Positions 6,557-16,538 of a stretch of DNA of 64,000 bases are shown in pieces. The DNA is taken from NCBI RefSeq assembly GCF_024497955.1, contig NZ_JANHKP010000013.1:62001-126000 (forward strand). Direction: 5' to 3'. How positions within the stretch are numbered: position 1 is the first letter of the stretch; every line of letters begins with the position of its first letter. The position numbers and the translations under genes are program-made. Origin of the DNA: Streptomyces sp. C10-9-1 (GTDB lineage: Bacteria > Actinomycetota > Actinomycetes > Streptomycetales > Streptomycetaceae). The notes beneath the pieces are model-generated. The model made no database searches. It saw only the letters and a list, made by a program, of their open reading frames with translations, and was not told the DNA's origin.

Positions 6557-8728
6557 TCAGGACTGAACCGCGAGAACCAGCGGGAACACCCCCTTCGCCC
6601 CCGCGCGCAGCAGCAGCCGCGAGACCACCGCCAGTGTCCAGCCGCTGTCGGCGTAGTCGTCGACCAGCAGCACCGGTCCCTCGGCCCGGGACACGGCCTC
6701 GCCCAGTGCGGGCGGAACCGTGAACGCCTCGTGCAGCGCGCGCACCCGCTGGGCGCTGTTCGTCCGGGAGACGTGTAGCTCGGACAGTTCCGGAGCGTGA
6801 TCGACACGCCCCAGGAGCGGCATCCTCCCGACCTCCGAGATACGGGACCCGAGGGACTCGACCAGCCGGGGCCGCGTGCGGGAGGCGACGGTGACCACGC
6901 CGACCGGCCGCGGAGGAGCGTCCGCCTCCCCCGAGGCCCAGCCGCCGGGACCTCGGGCCCAGTCCGCCATGACCGTCACAACGGCCGAGAACATGTCGTC
7001 GGGCACCGGGTGGTCGGGTGCCCCCGGAGCGACCATCGGCCGCAACCGGTTGCCCCAGCCGATGTCCGACAGGCGGCCGAGCCCCCGTCCGCCGAAGGAC
7101 TGCTCCGCCGCCGGAATGCGCCCCTTGAGGGCGACCCCCACCGCCGCCAGGCCCGTCGGCCACATCCGCCGGGGTTCGAGCTCCACACCGGGGCGCCGGA
7201 GTTCGCCGCGCGCGGCGTCCAGTGCGCCGTCCGTGACCTTGTCGCTGAAGCGCGCTCCCGCACAGTTGTCGCACCGACCGCAGGGAGCCGCCTCCTCGTC
7301 GTCCAACTGCAGGCGCAGGAACTCCATCCGGCACGCAGTGGAACCCGCGTAGTCGCGCATCGCCTGCTGCTCCGCCTCGCGCTGGCGGGCCACCCAGGCG
7401 TACCGCTCCGCGTCGTACTCCCAGGGGCGCCCGGTGGCGGTCCACCCGCCCTTGACCCGGCGCACCGCGCCGTCCACGTCCAGCACCTTGAGCATCGTCT
7501 CCAGGCGGGTGCGGCGGAGCTCCACCTGAGGCTCCAGCGCGGGGAGCGACAGCGGGCGGTCGGACCCCGCCAGCACGTCCAGGGTGCGGCGCACGAGCTC
7601 CTCGGGAGGGAAGGCCACCGAGGCGAAGTACTTCCAGATGGCCTCGTCCTCCCTGCCCGGGAGCAGCAGCACCTCGGCGTGCTCGACACCGCGCCCCGCT
7701 CGTCCCACCTGCTGGTAGTAGGCGATGGGCGAGGAGGGGGAGCCGAGATGCACCACGAAGCCGAGATCCGGCTTGTCGAACCCCATCCCCAGGGCGGAGG
7801 TCGCCACGAGGGCCTTGACCCGGTTGGCGATGAGGTCGTCCTCGGCCTGCTGCCGATCGGCGTTCTCCGTACGGCCGGTGTACGAGGAGACGGTGTGGCC
7901 GCACTGGCGCAGGTACGCGGTAACCTCTTCGGCGGCCGCGACGGTCAGCGTGTAGACGATCCCGGAGCCGGGCAGTTCGCCCAGGTGGTCGGCCAGCCAC
8001 GCCAGGCGGTGCGCGGCGTCCGGCAGTTGCACCACACCGAGGCTCAGGCTCTCCCGGTCGAGAGGGCCCCGCAGCACCAGGGCGTCGGTCCCGGCGCCGG
8101 TGCCGAGCTGCTCCGCCACGTCGGCAGTGACCCGGGCGTTGGCGGTGGCCGTGGTGGCGAGGACCGGGACTCCGGCCGGCAGCTCGGCGAGCATCGTGCG
8201 CAGCCGCCGGTAGTCCGGGCGGAAATCGTGGCCCCAGTCGGAGATGCAGTGCGCCTCGTCGACGACCAGCAGGCCCGTGGCGGCGGCGAGGCTGGGCAGG
8301 ACCCGGTCGCGGAAGTCGGGGTTGTTCAGCCGCTCGGGGCTCACCAGGAGCACGTCCACCGTGCCGTCCGCGATCTCGGCCTGCACCGCCTCCCACTCCT
8401 CCGTGTTGGAGGAGTTGATCGTCCGCGCGGTGATGCCCGCCCGGGCGGCGGCCTCGACCTGGTTGCGCATCAGGGCGAGCAGCGGGGAGACGATCACCGT
8501 CGGACCGGCGCCCCGCGCCCGCAGGAGCGAGGTCGCCACGAAGTACACGGCGGACTTGCCCCACCCCGTCCGCTGGACGACCAGGGCCCGGCGCCGGTCC
8601 GCCACCAGGGCCTCGATGGCCCGCCACTGGTCCTCGCGCAGGCGGGCGGTGCCGGTCGGGTCGGAGACGAGTCGGGCGAGCACGGTGTCGGCGGCGCTCC
8701 TGAGCTCCGCCCGGTCTGCGTTGGTCAT
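6557..8728 (-). CDS. recQ: RecQ-family DNA helicase with a C-terminal phosphoribosyltransferase-like domain
   Basis: 723 residues. The N-terminal motor has the Walker A QRTGWGKSAVYF near residue 55, the DEAH box VVDEAHCISDWGHDFRPDYRRL near 155, and later helicase motifs (ATTATANARV, TSALGMGFDKPDLGFVVH, QQVGRAGR). A zinc-binding cluster follows, with CRMEFLRLQLDDE then CGRCDNC. The last ~200 residues are not RecQ's HRDC domain. They end in VLLVDDYADSGWTLAVV, which matches the PRPP-binding loop of type I phosphoribosyltransferases. RecQ unwinds 3' to 5' and acts in recombination and fork repair. What the added domain does is unknown. The ATG at 8728 is favoured over an upstream open extension, which would cross the DnaA-box region. 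Confidence 0.93.
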   Translation of the reverse strand: MTNADRAELRSAADTVLARLVSDPTGTARLREDQWRAIEALVADRRRALVVQRTGWGKSAVYFVATSLLRARGAGPTVIVSPLLALMRNQVEAAARAGITARTINSSNTEEWEAVQAEIADGTVDVLLVSPERLNNPDFRDRVLPSLAAATGLLVVDEAHCISDWGHDFRPDYRRLRTMLAELPAGVPVLATTATANARVTADVAEQLGTGAGTDALVLRGPLDRESLSLGVVQLPDAAHRLAWLADHLGELPGSGIVYTLTVAAAEEVTAYLRQCGHTVSSYTGRTENADRQQAEDDLIANRVKALVATSALGMGFDKPDLGFVVHLGSPSSPIAYYQQVGRAGRGVEHAEVLLLPGREDEAIWKYFASVAFPPEELVRRTLDVLAGSDRPLSLPALEPQVELRRTRLETMLKVLDVDGAVRRVKGGWTATGRPWEYDAERYAWVARQREAEQQAMRDYAGSTACRMEFLRLQLDDEEAAPCGRCDNCAGARFSDKVTDGALDAARGELRRPGVELEPRRMWPTGLAAVGVALKGRIPAAEQSFGGRGLGRLSDIGWGNRLRPMVAPGAPDHPVPDDMFSAVVTVMADWARGPGGWASGEADAPPRPVGVVTVASRTRPRLVESLGSRISEVGRMPLLGRVDHAPELSELHVSRTNSAQRVRALHEAFTVPPALGEAVSRAEGPVLLVDDYADSGWTLAVVSRLLLRAGAKGVFPLVLAVQS

Positions 8729-8779
8729 GGCTCCATGCAACCTGATCGGACCGACAGGACGCGAACGGCGGCCACTCCC

Positions 8780-8798
8780 TGTGGACAAGTTTTCCACA
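8780..8798. promoter_or_regulatory. Pair of inverted DnaA boxes between recQ and the DUF4192 gene
   Basis: The reverse strand reads TTGTCCACA at 8788-8780, the Streptomyces consensus DnaA box. The forward strand reads TTTTCCACA at 8790-8798, one base off. They face each other with one base between. The site is 52 bases upstream of recQ and 41 bases upstream of the DUF4192 start, in a 110-base divergent promoter region, so DnaA could affect either gene. Confidence 0.65.
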
Positions 8799-8838
8799 GG
8801 GGGTGACGCCGCCCTCCCGGTCGCGAGACGGTCGGCCC

Positions 8839-10572
8839 ATGAGCAAGCACAGCGCATTCGACGCCGGTCGCCCCGGCGACCGGCAGATCACCCTCCGCAG
8901 CCCGGCCGAACTGGCCGACGCACTCCCGTACATGATGGGCTTCCATCCCAGTGACTCGATCGTCCTCGTCACTCTCCACGGCAGGAGCGGCAGGTTCGGC
9001 GGCCGTCTGCGGGTCGGCATCCCGCCGTCGAGCGAGGAGTGGGAGCCCGTGGCGACGGAGATCGCCGACTGCCTGATCCGCGGGAGCGAGCACCGCGGTG
9101 CCCGCCCCGACGGCATGGTCGTCTTCCTCTGCCAGGACCCGGTGGCCGGCGAGAGCCCCGCCTCGGTCATGGCCCGGCTGCGTCCGCTGGCGCAATGGCT
9201 GCGGACCGCCTGCGGCACCCTCGACGTGCCCGTCTACGAAGCCCTGTGCATCACCGGGGGCCGCTACTGGTCCTACTGCTGCCCCGATGCCCGCTGCTGC
9301 CCTCCGGAGGGCTCACCCCTTGCCCTGCCGGGCACGTCCGTGCTGGCCGCGGCCGCCGCGTATGCGGGCGTGCAGGTGCGGGGCACGCAGAAGGAGATCG
9401 AGGCCAGGATGACTCCCCGGCCGGAGGCCGACGCGGCGGCCGGGGAGTGGGCCCTGGACGAGGCGGGCTGCGCGACCGCGCTCCGCCTGGCGGGCGGAAC
9501 GGGGCGCCGCCGCCTCGCGGTGGAGACCCTGGACACGGCGGAGGCCCTGCTGGCGCGGCTCGCCCAGGCGCCGCGTACGGGCGGTGCCGGTGCGGCCGAC
9601 GCCGCCGACGACCGGCTGGTCGCGGATTCCGAGGCGGCCCGGGTGATCATCGGACTGCAGGACCGGAGGACCCGGGACCGGGCGGCCCAGTGGATGGAGG
9701 GCCCGTCGGCCGACGCCGCCCTGCGCCTGTGGCGCTCGCTCGCCCGGCGCTGCACGGGCGGGTACCGGTCCTACGCGGCGGCGCCTCTGACCCTGGCCGG
9801 CTGGGTCTCCTGGTCGACCGGGGACGAGCCCTCGGCCCGGGTCGCGCTCGGCCTCGCCCTGCGGGCCGACCCCGACTACGTCTTCGCACGCCTGCTGCAC
9901 CAGGCGTGCAACGCGGGCCTCGACCCCGAGACGCTGCGGCACTGCCTCCGGCAGGACCAGGGCTGGCCGGAAGGAGGTGAGGAGCCGGTTGCCGGCTCGG
10001 AGGGCTCCGCGGGGGCAGGCGGCGGCTCGCGGGTTCCTCCGCCGGGGATCCCCTGCGTCGCTGCGGGAGGAGGCGGAGCGGCCGGGGCCGCGCACGCGGA
10101 CCCTGCGGCGGCGGGCCCGCCCTTGTCGCCGCAGGGCCCGGGCGCGCCCGGCGGTCCTGCACCGGAGGGGGCCGCCCGGTCTGCGCGGAGCGGCGACGAG
10201 GCCCGCGGAGGGCCCGGCGGCACGCGCCCTCGCCCCGGCGGGCAGGCGTGTACGGACCGGGCGGGGGCCGACGGAGGAGGCGGGCTCGCCGCCCCGGATG
10301 CGGGCCGGGCCGGATCGGAGCCCGGACGGCAGGAGGCCGTCCAGGTGGCCCGGAACCGTGCTGCGGGCACCGGGGCGGCATCCGGCCGCGCGGGCTCCGG
10401 GCAGGTGAGGAGCGCGCCCGGGGCACGTCACCGGGGTGGGCGCGGAAACCGGCCTGCGGCCCGGGCGGGCCGTGGTTCCCGGCCCGAGCAGCGGAGGGGC
10501 GGCCCTGCCGATGCGCGGCCCGGGGATCGCGCGGCCTGGGGCAGGGGCGCCCCGGGACGGAGCAGCCGGTAG
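8839..10572 (+). CDS. DUF4192 domain-containing protein with a long disordered tail
   Basis: 577 residues. The N-terminal ~390 match the actinobacterial DUF4192 pattern: ITLRSPAELADALPYMMGFHPSDSIVLV at residues 16-43, and a conserved ITGGRYWSYCCPDARCCPPEG cysteine cluster near 140. A helical repeat-like second half follows (RALRADPDYVFARLLHQACNAGLDPETL). After about residue 380 the protein becomes Gly/Arg/Pro/Ala-rich for roughly 190 residues. The frame stays open, but such a tail is easy to obtain by chance in high-GC DNA and its true length is uncertain. The function of DUF4192 is unknown. The ATG at 8839 is close to the divergent promoter with DnaA boxes. Confidence 0.85.
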   Translation: MSKHSAFDAGRPGDRQITLRSPAELADALPYMMGFHPSDSIVLVTLHGRSGRFGGRLRVGIPPSSEEWEPVATEIADCLIRGSEHRGARPDGMVVFLCQDPVAGESPASVMARLRPLAQWLRTACGTLDVPVYEALCITGGRYWSYCCPDARCCPPEGSPLALPGTSVLAAAAAYAGVQVRGTQKEIEARMTPRPEADAAAGEWALDEAGCATALRLAGGTGRRRLAVETLDTAEALLARLAQAPRTGGAGAADAADDRLVADSEAARVIIGLQDRRTRDRAAQWMEGPSADAALRLWRSLARRCTGGYRSYAAAPLTLAGWVSWSTGDEPSARVALGLALRADPDYVFARLLHQACNAGLDPETLRHCLRQDQGWPEGGEEPVAGSEGSAGAGGGSRVPPPGIPCVAAGGGGAAGAAHADPAAAGPPLSPQGPGAPGGPAPEGAARSARSGDEARGGPGGTRPRPGGQACTDRAGADGGGGLAAPDAGRAGSEPGRQEAVQVARNRAAGTGAASGRAGSGQVRSAPGARHRGGRGNRPAARAGRGSRPEQRRGGPADARPGDRAAWGRGAPGRSSR

Positions 10573-10706
10573 CGGCGGCGCCGGGCGCCCCCTGCCGGCG
10601 GCCGCGGGTGCCTCCGGACGCCGTCCGGTTCGCGCGGGAGGCGCCTGCCGCGTCCCGGCCGCCGTCGGTGGAACGGGGTCGAGCCACGGGGCGGACGGCT
10701 GTCTTA

Positions 10707-10728
10707 TCGTCAGGCAGACGACTATGAT
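10707..10728 (+). promoter_or_regulatory. Candidate NrtR-type operator overlapping a -10 box
   Basis: Inverted repeat TCGTC (10707-10711) / GACGA (10717-10721), immediately followed by TATGAT (10723-10728), which ends 6 bases before the ATG at 10735. The arrangement fits autorepression by the Nudix/winged-helix protein it precedes, and a leaderless transcript. The match to a specific NrtR consensus was not verified. Confidence 0.5.
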
Positions 10729-10734
10729 CGCGGC

Positions 10735-11499
10735 ATGTCTCCCTACGACCCGTCGGCCTTTCCGCCCTTCGCCGTCACCGTCGATCTGGTCGTGCTCACC
10801 GTGCGCCGCCACGCGCTCTGCGCGCTCGTGGTGCGGCGCGGCGAGCCGCCCTTCCAAGGCAGTTGGGCGTTGCCCGGCGGCTTCGTGCGGAGTGACGAGG
10901 ACCTTGCGGGCGCGGCGGGCCGCGAGCTGGCCGAGGAGACCGGGCTGTGCGCCCACGACCCGGCCGACCCCGGCGCGGTGAACGGTGCGCACCTGGAGCA
11001 GCTCGCCACCTACGGCGATCCGCGGCGCGACCCGCGGATGAGAGTGGTCAGCGTGGCCCACCTGGTGCTCGCCCCCGACCTCCCGGCCCCGCGCGCGGGC
11101 GGCGACGCCAACAGCGCCCGCTGGGCGCCGGTCGGCGAACTGCTCGGTCGCCGGGAGGAGGGCGCGCCGGGCGCGGGGGAGCAGGCGCCGCTCGCCTTCG
11201 ACCACGCGCTGATCCTCGCCGACGGGGTCGAGCGGGCACGGTCCAAGATCGAGTACTCGTCGCTGGCCACGGCCTTCTGCCCGCCCGAGTTCACCGTCGG
11301 GGAGCTGCGGCGCGTGTACGAGGCCGTGTGGGGAGTGGCCCTGGACCCGCGGAACTTCCACCGGAAGGTGACGGGTACGCCGGGATTCCTGGTTCCCACG
11401 GGCGGGACGACCACGCGCCAGGGCGGCCGTCCCGCACAGCTCTTCCGGGCGGGCGGGGCGACTCTGCTGAACCCGCCCATGCTGCGCCCCGAGGTCTGA
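10735..11499 (+). CDS. Nudix-domain transcriptional regulator, NrtR-like
   Basis: 254 residues. The Nudix box is intact: G49, E55, then REL-EE at residues 63-68 with TGL after it, and PPFQGSWALPGGF just before it. The C-terminal third (KIEYSSLATAFCPPEFTVGELRRVYEAVWG then NFHRKVTGTPGFL) is the winged helix-turn-helix seen in NrtR-family proteins, which repress NAD-salvage or sugar genes and respond to ADP-ribose-type ligands. An intact Nudix box means catalysis is possible, whereas classical NrtR repressors often lose it. No NAD gene is adjacent, so its regulon, apart from itself, cannot be read here. Leaderless start at ATG 10735. Confidence 0.88.
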   Translation: MSPYDPSAFPPFAVTVDLVVLTVRRHALCALVVRRGEPPFQGSWALPGGFVRSDEDLAGAAGRELAEETGLCAHDPADPGAVNGAHLEQLATYGDPRRDPRMRVVSVAHLVLAPDLPAPRAGGDANSARWAPVGELLGRREEGAPGAGEQAPLAFDHALILADGVERARSKIEYSSLATAFCPPEFTVGELRRVYEAVWGVALDPRNFHRKVTGTPGFLVPTGGTTTRQGGRPAQLFRAGGATLLNPPMLRPEV

Positions 11500-12227
11500 T
11501 CCCGACCGCCGCCCGGCTGCGCGGCGGCGTGCTGTCCGGTGGGTGTCCCGGGTGCCCACCGGACGGCGCCCGGCGCGACGGGTCCGCCCGGCTGCCGACC
11601 CTCGCGGCCGCACCGGTCGGCGTCGCCGTGACAGGACCGGCGGGACCCGTCCCCGGTCCCCGTCCCCGTTCCCGTCCCCGCGCGGTGGCGGCGGCGGGCC
11701 GCGGGACCGGCGACCGGCAGGGCGTCCTCGTCACCGGTTCACGGCTTGACCGGGGTCCTCGCCCGCCTGCCCGCTGCCCCGGCCCGCTGCGTGCGGCCCG
11801 CGCCGGAGGCGGTTGCCCTCCTCGCCGCGCCCGGGGCGGAGCGGCCTGCCCGTCGGGGCGTCGCGCTCGCGCTCCCCGTCTGTCCGGCGGCTTCACCGGC
11901 CGGCCCCGCCCTCCTGTGAGGAGCCGTGTCCCACCGACGGTGAGCGGCCCCGCCGAGTCGGTCCCGCCCTCCTGCGGTCAACCGGTCGACAACGCCGTGG
12001 CGTTGTCGTTCCCCGTCCTGCTCTGCGCCGGTGTGTTCGCCGAGTTCCGGTCCCGGGCCGCTTGGGGACCGAAGCGGACCGAACGCCGGTCCCCGTCACC
12101 ACCACCGAGCCAAACTGCCCGATTCCTTACGATAAGGCGTCAATTGGGGAGTGGGCGCTGATCACCCTTTCGTGTGCTTTTCACCAAAGACCTCAAGGGG
12201 CTCGGAATCGGGGCCGACAAAGGATGC
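11500..12227. other. Intergenic region with no recognisable gene
   Basis: After the hairpin at 11534-11564 the sequence is low-complexity C/G-rich, with only shadow frames. Toward the FadR-family gene the GC content falls. Two inverted repeats appear: 12064-12071/12087-12094 (GGGGACCG/CGGTCCCC) and CCTTA-CGA-TAAGG at 12125-12137. The second lies about 90 bases before the GTG at 12228 and may be an operator of that regulator. A promoter was not pinned down. Confidence 0.4.
11534..11564 (+). terminator. Hairpin terminator after the Nudix regulator
   Basis: Exact 10-bp arms GTCCGGTGGG (11534-11543) and CCCACCGGAC (11555-11564), 35 bases beyond the stop codon. Confidence 0.65.
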
Positions 12228-13115
12228 GTGAGTACCGTTGCGCACACCATGATGACCGCCGCCCGCCCCGCCGAGAGCGGCCTCGCCGGCCCGGGCGAAC
12301 TCGACCGATACCCCTACCCGGAGCGCCCGGGTGCCGAGCGCGTCGGCGCTCCCGCGTGGCAGGGCGCGGACGCGGAGCTGGGCCGGGCCGCGCGCCGCAC
12401 CGCGGGCAGCCGCGGCCGCGGCCTGCACGGCCAACTCGTCCAGCAGCTCGGCCAGATGATCGTCTCCGGAGACCTGGGGGCCGACCGTCCGCTCGTCCCG
12501 GAGGAGATCGGTCAGCGCTTCGAGGTCTCGCGCACGGTGGTGCGTGAGTCGCTGCGCGTGCTGGAGGCCAAGGGGCTGGTCAGCGCCCGCCCCAACGTCG
12601 GCACCCGGGTGCGCCCGGTCAGCGACTGGAACCTGCTCGACCCGGACATCATCGAATGGCGCGCCTTCGGCCCTCAGCGGGAGGACCAGCGTCGCGAGCT
12701 GAACGAGCTCCGCTGGACGATCGAGCCCCTGGCGGCCCGTCTCGCGGCGGGGCACGGCCGCGAGGACGTGCAGCAGCGGCTCGGTGACATGGTGGAGATC
12801 ATGGGCCACGCCCTGGCTCAGGGTGACGGCATCACCTTCTCCCGGGCCGACGCCGAGTTCCACTCCCTGCTCGTCCAGCTCGCCGGCAACCGGATGCTGG
12901 AGCACCTGTCCGGGATCGTCGCCTCCGCCCTCCAGGTCTCCGGCGGGCCGGTCACCGGGTGCGAGCGCCCCGGCGACGCCTGCGTCGCCCATCACGCCCG
13001 GATCGCCGACGCCCTCGCCGCGGGGGACGCTGCCGGTGCCGAGGCGGCCGTGCGGCAGCTGCTCACCGTCCACCCCGAGGTGGACCGCGTCGTTCCGGCC
13101 CCCCGCGAGCACTGA
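12228..13115 (+). CDS. FadR/GntR family transcriptional regulator
   Basis: 295 residues. The winged helix-turn-helix is at about 60-130 (LHGQLVQQLGQMIVSGDLGADRPLVPEEIGQRFEVSRTVVRESLRVLEAKGLVSARPNVGTRV), preceded by a variable arm. The C-terminal FCD effector domain carries the expected metal/ligand histidines and acidic residues (WTIEPLAARLAAGH, ADAEFHSLLVQLAGNRML, HHARIADALAAGD). FCD regulators usually sense small carboxylic acids. GTG 12228 has AAAGGA upstream and is preferred to the internal ATG-ATG at 12249. It directly precedes hrdB, an order kept in other streptomycetes as I remember it. Whether it controls hrdB is unknown. Confidence 0.9.
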   Translation: MSTVAHTMMTAARPAESGLAGPGELDRYPYPERPGAERVGAPAWQGADAELGRAARRTAGSRGRGLHGQLVQQLGQMIVSGDLGADRPLVPEEIGQRFEVSRTVVRESLRVLEAKGLVSARPNVGTRVRPVSDWNLLDPDIIEWRAFGPQREDQRRELNELRWTIEPLAARLAAGHGREDVQQRLGDMVEIMGHALAQGDGITFSRADAEFHSLLVQLAGNRMLEHLSGIVASALQVSGGPVTGCERPGDACVAHHARIADALAAGDAAGAEAAVRQLLTVHPEVDRVVPAPREH

Positions 13116-13449
13116 TCCGGACGTTTCGGCGGCGGTGTGCGACGCGGGTGTCGCCGGATTCCCCGGGATCCGGCGACACGCTGCGTGCAGTATGCACGCT
13201 TTGTGACGTTACCGTTCCTTTGGGGTGTGACTCGGGCCACGCGTATTGGGCGTAACGCTCCTCGGGGCGTGGCGATGACCTAAGAGGTGACAGCCGAGGA
13301 GGGAATACAGCAGCCGGCACCGGCGCTGTGTCTAGCTCCTGGGTCCAGCCCGCGCCACCGGTACGTCCTCACCCCGGTGGTCGTCGGCTCCGGTCCGATT
13401 TCCCGGGCGGGGCCGGAAGCCGTTTCCCATCGTTACCGAGAGGTTGTTC
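13116..13449 (+). other. hrdB upstream and leader region
   Basis: This 334-base gap must hold the hrdB promoter or promoters. A GC-poor patch at 13196-13250 is the likeliest promoter zone, but no hexamer pair could be set with confidence. A GGGAAT at 13301-13306 recalls the -35 of SigR-type promoters, but the expected GTT is not seen at the usual distance. Confidence 0.4.
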
Positions 13450-15003
<1,554 letters not shown>

Positions 15004-15052
15004 GCCGCGGCCGCCTCCGGCCGGGGGCGGCCACCGCGCGCGTACGGCCACC

Positions 15053-15148
15053 GGGAGGGGCCCGGAACCCGCAGGCGTACCGCCGGCTGATCCGATCCGA
15101 GTGATCCGATCGGCCGGCGGCACCGCCGCAGGGTTCCGGGCCCCTCCC
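15053..15148. terminator. Very long hairpin downstream of hrdB
   Basis: Exact 18-bp outer arms at 15053-15070 and 15131-15148. Inside them the pairing resumes with a small bulge (CGCCGGC against GCCGGCG), then GATCCGATC-type repeats approach the tip, so most of a 96-base transcript can fold into one rod. It starts 49 bases after the hrdB stop. It probably terminates and protects the hrdB mRNA. No other gene lies in 15004-15391. Confidence 0.75.
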
Positions 15149-15391
15149 GTGCTGCCCGCCCCTTCTCCGGGGGGAGCGGCGTCGGCCGGGGGCGCCGGGC
15201 CCGGTGCGCGGTGTGGCGCCCGGCCGTGCCGCCGCGGCGGCCCGTCCCGTGGCTGCTCCGCACCGGATTCCCGACGGGCGAATCCCGCCGCGCGCGGCAC
15301 GCGTTCCCGCTTACGGCGCGCGGGGGTGCGCCGCGCCGCCCCCTGGACGACGCTGGGTGCAACCTCGTTCCACGCAGAGTCAGGAGAACGC

Positions 15392-16258
15392 ATGCGTCGT
15401 CCCGTCCCCGGAGGCCCGGCCCTCGTCTCGGCCGTGATCGCCGCCGTGCTGGTCCCGGCCCTGACCGCTCCCGGCTCCGCCTCGGCCGACAGCGTGGTCA
15501 TCGGCGGATACGAGGCCGATGTGGAGGCCAGTCCCTGGGTGGTGGCCCTGTCCAGCCGTGACCGGTTCGGCGCACACCGTGCCGGTCAGTTCTGCGGAGG
15601 GGTGGTCGTGGGGCCCGCCACCGTGATGACGGCCGCCCACTGCCTGGACCCCGCCGTGCTCGGAGGGGACGCCGCCTCGGTGCGGGACCTGGTCGTGATC
15701 GCGGGACGCAGCGAACTCGACGGGGACGGCGGGGAGGAGGTCCCGGTGAGTTCGAGCTGGGTGTCGCCCGACTACGACCCGCTCACCAACAGCTCGGATC
15801 TGGCGCTGCTGACCCTCGGCCGGGAGCTGCCCGCCTCCAGGGTGCTGCCTCTCGCCGGGCCGGGCGACCCGTCCGAGGCGCCGGGTACGCCGGCGACCGT
15901 GTACGGCTGGGGCGACACCACGGGGCGCGGCGGCTACGCCTCGACGCTGCGCGCCGCCCGGGTGCAGGTCCTGCCGGACAGCCACTGCAGCTGGGCCTAC
16001 CCGGGAGGCGGGAGGGGGCGCTACCTCCCGTCCACGATGCTCTGCGCGGGTGACGTCCGGGGTGGTCACGACGCCTGCCAGGGGGACAGCGGCGGACCGC
16101 TGGTCGCCCAGGGCCGCCTCGTCGGCCTCGTCTCCTGGGGCAGCGGCTGCGGCCGCCCGGACGGGCCCGGCGTCTACACGAGGGTCTCGGCCGTGGCCCC
16201 GCCCCCCTCGCAGTGGGCCTCCGACGGGGTGGACCGGCCGGAGCCGCCGGGTCGCTGA
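15392..16258 (+). CDS. Secreted trypsin-like serine protease (S1 family)
   Basis: 288 residues. An N-terminal signal peptide (basic MRRP, then a hydrophobic AVIAAVLVPALTAPGSASA) is followed by a short propeptide. The mature chymotrypsin fold starts at about IGGYEAD (residue 37). The triad is complete: His83 in TAAHC, Asp136 in SSDLALL, Ser233 in GDSGGP. Paired cysteines (68/84 and those in SHCSW, MLCAG, DACQ and SGCG) fit the usual disulfides. The aspartate in HDACQGDSGGP at the base of the specificity pocket suggests cleavage after Arg/Lys. CAGGAGAACGC before ATG 15392 is a good ribosome site. The last ~20 residues are a Pro-rich tail beyond the fold. It is transcribed alone. Confidence 0.95.
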   Translation: MRRPVPGGPALVSAVIAAVLVPALTAPGSASADSVVIGGYEADVEASPWVVALSSRDRFGAHRAGQFCGGVVVGPATVMTAAHCLDPAVLGGDAASVRDLVVIAGRSELDGDGGEEVPVSSSWVSPDYDPLTNSSDLALLTLGRELPASRVLPLAGPGDPSEAPGTPATVYGWGDTTGRGGYASTLRAARVQVLPDSHCSWAYPGGGRGRYLPSTMLCAGDVRGGHDACQGDSGGPLVAQGRLVGLVSWGSGCGRPDGPGVYTRVSAVAPPPSQWASDGVDRPEPPGR

Positions 16259-16271
16259 GGCGCCCACAGGG

Positions 16272-16300
16272 CCCTGGCGCCCGGCTCCCGGGCGCCAGGG
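16272..16300. terminator. Hairpin 1 of 3 between convergent genes
   Basis: Exact 13-bp arms at 16272-16284 and 16288-16300 with a CTC loop, 14 bases after the protease stop. Confidence 0.8.
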
Positions 16301-16399
16301 AGCCGCCCCGCCTCCGGGGCGCGGCAGGCTCTGCGCGGGCCGTGGCGGCCCGCCCAGAGGCGCGACCGCCCCTCGTGTCCCACGGTGCGCGGCTCTCCG

Positions 16400-16445
16400 C
16401 GCGCCGGTGCCCCCCGCCCGTGGGAGGGCAGGGGGCACCGGCGCG
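16400..16445. terminator. Hairpin 2 of 3 between convergent genes
   Basis: Exact 15-bp arms at 16400-16414 and 16431-16445. The 16-base loop contains a smaller GCCC/GGGC stem. Confidence 0.7.
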
Positions 16446-16457
16446 AGGAGCACGAGA

Positions 16458-16496
16458 ACGGGCGACCGCCCCTGGTGTCCAGGAGCGGCCGCCCGT
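16458..16496. terminator. Hairpin 3 of 3 between convergent genes
   Basis: 18-bp arms at 16458-16475 and 16479-16496 with a TGT loop and two positions that could pair as G-U in one orientation. It is nearest to the DUF7455 gene on the reverse strand and is probably that gene's terminator. Confidence 0.7.
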
Positions 16497-16538
16497 CGGC
16501 CGGTCGTGACCGGCCCTGGCTCGTCGGGATGCGAGGCG

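Noticed and set aside
13301..13330. SigR-type promoter before hrdB starting at GGGAAT
   Set aside because: The expected GTT about 18 bases later is not present; only GCT/GTG are found at nearby distances.
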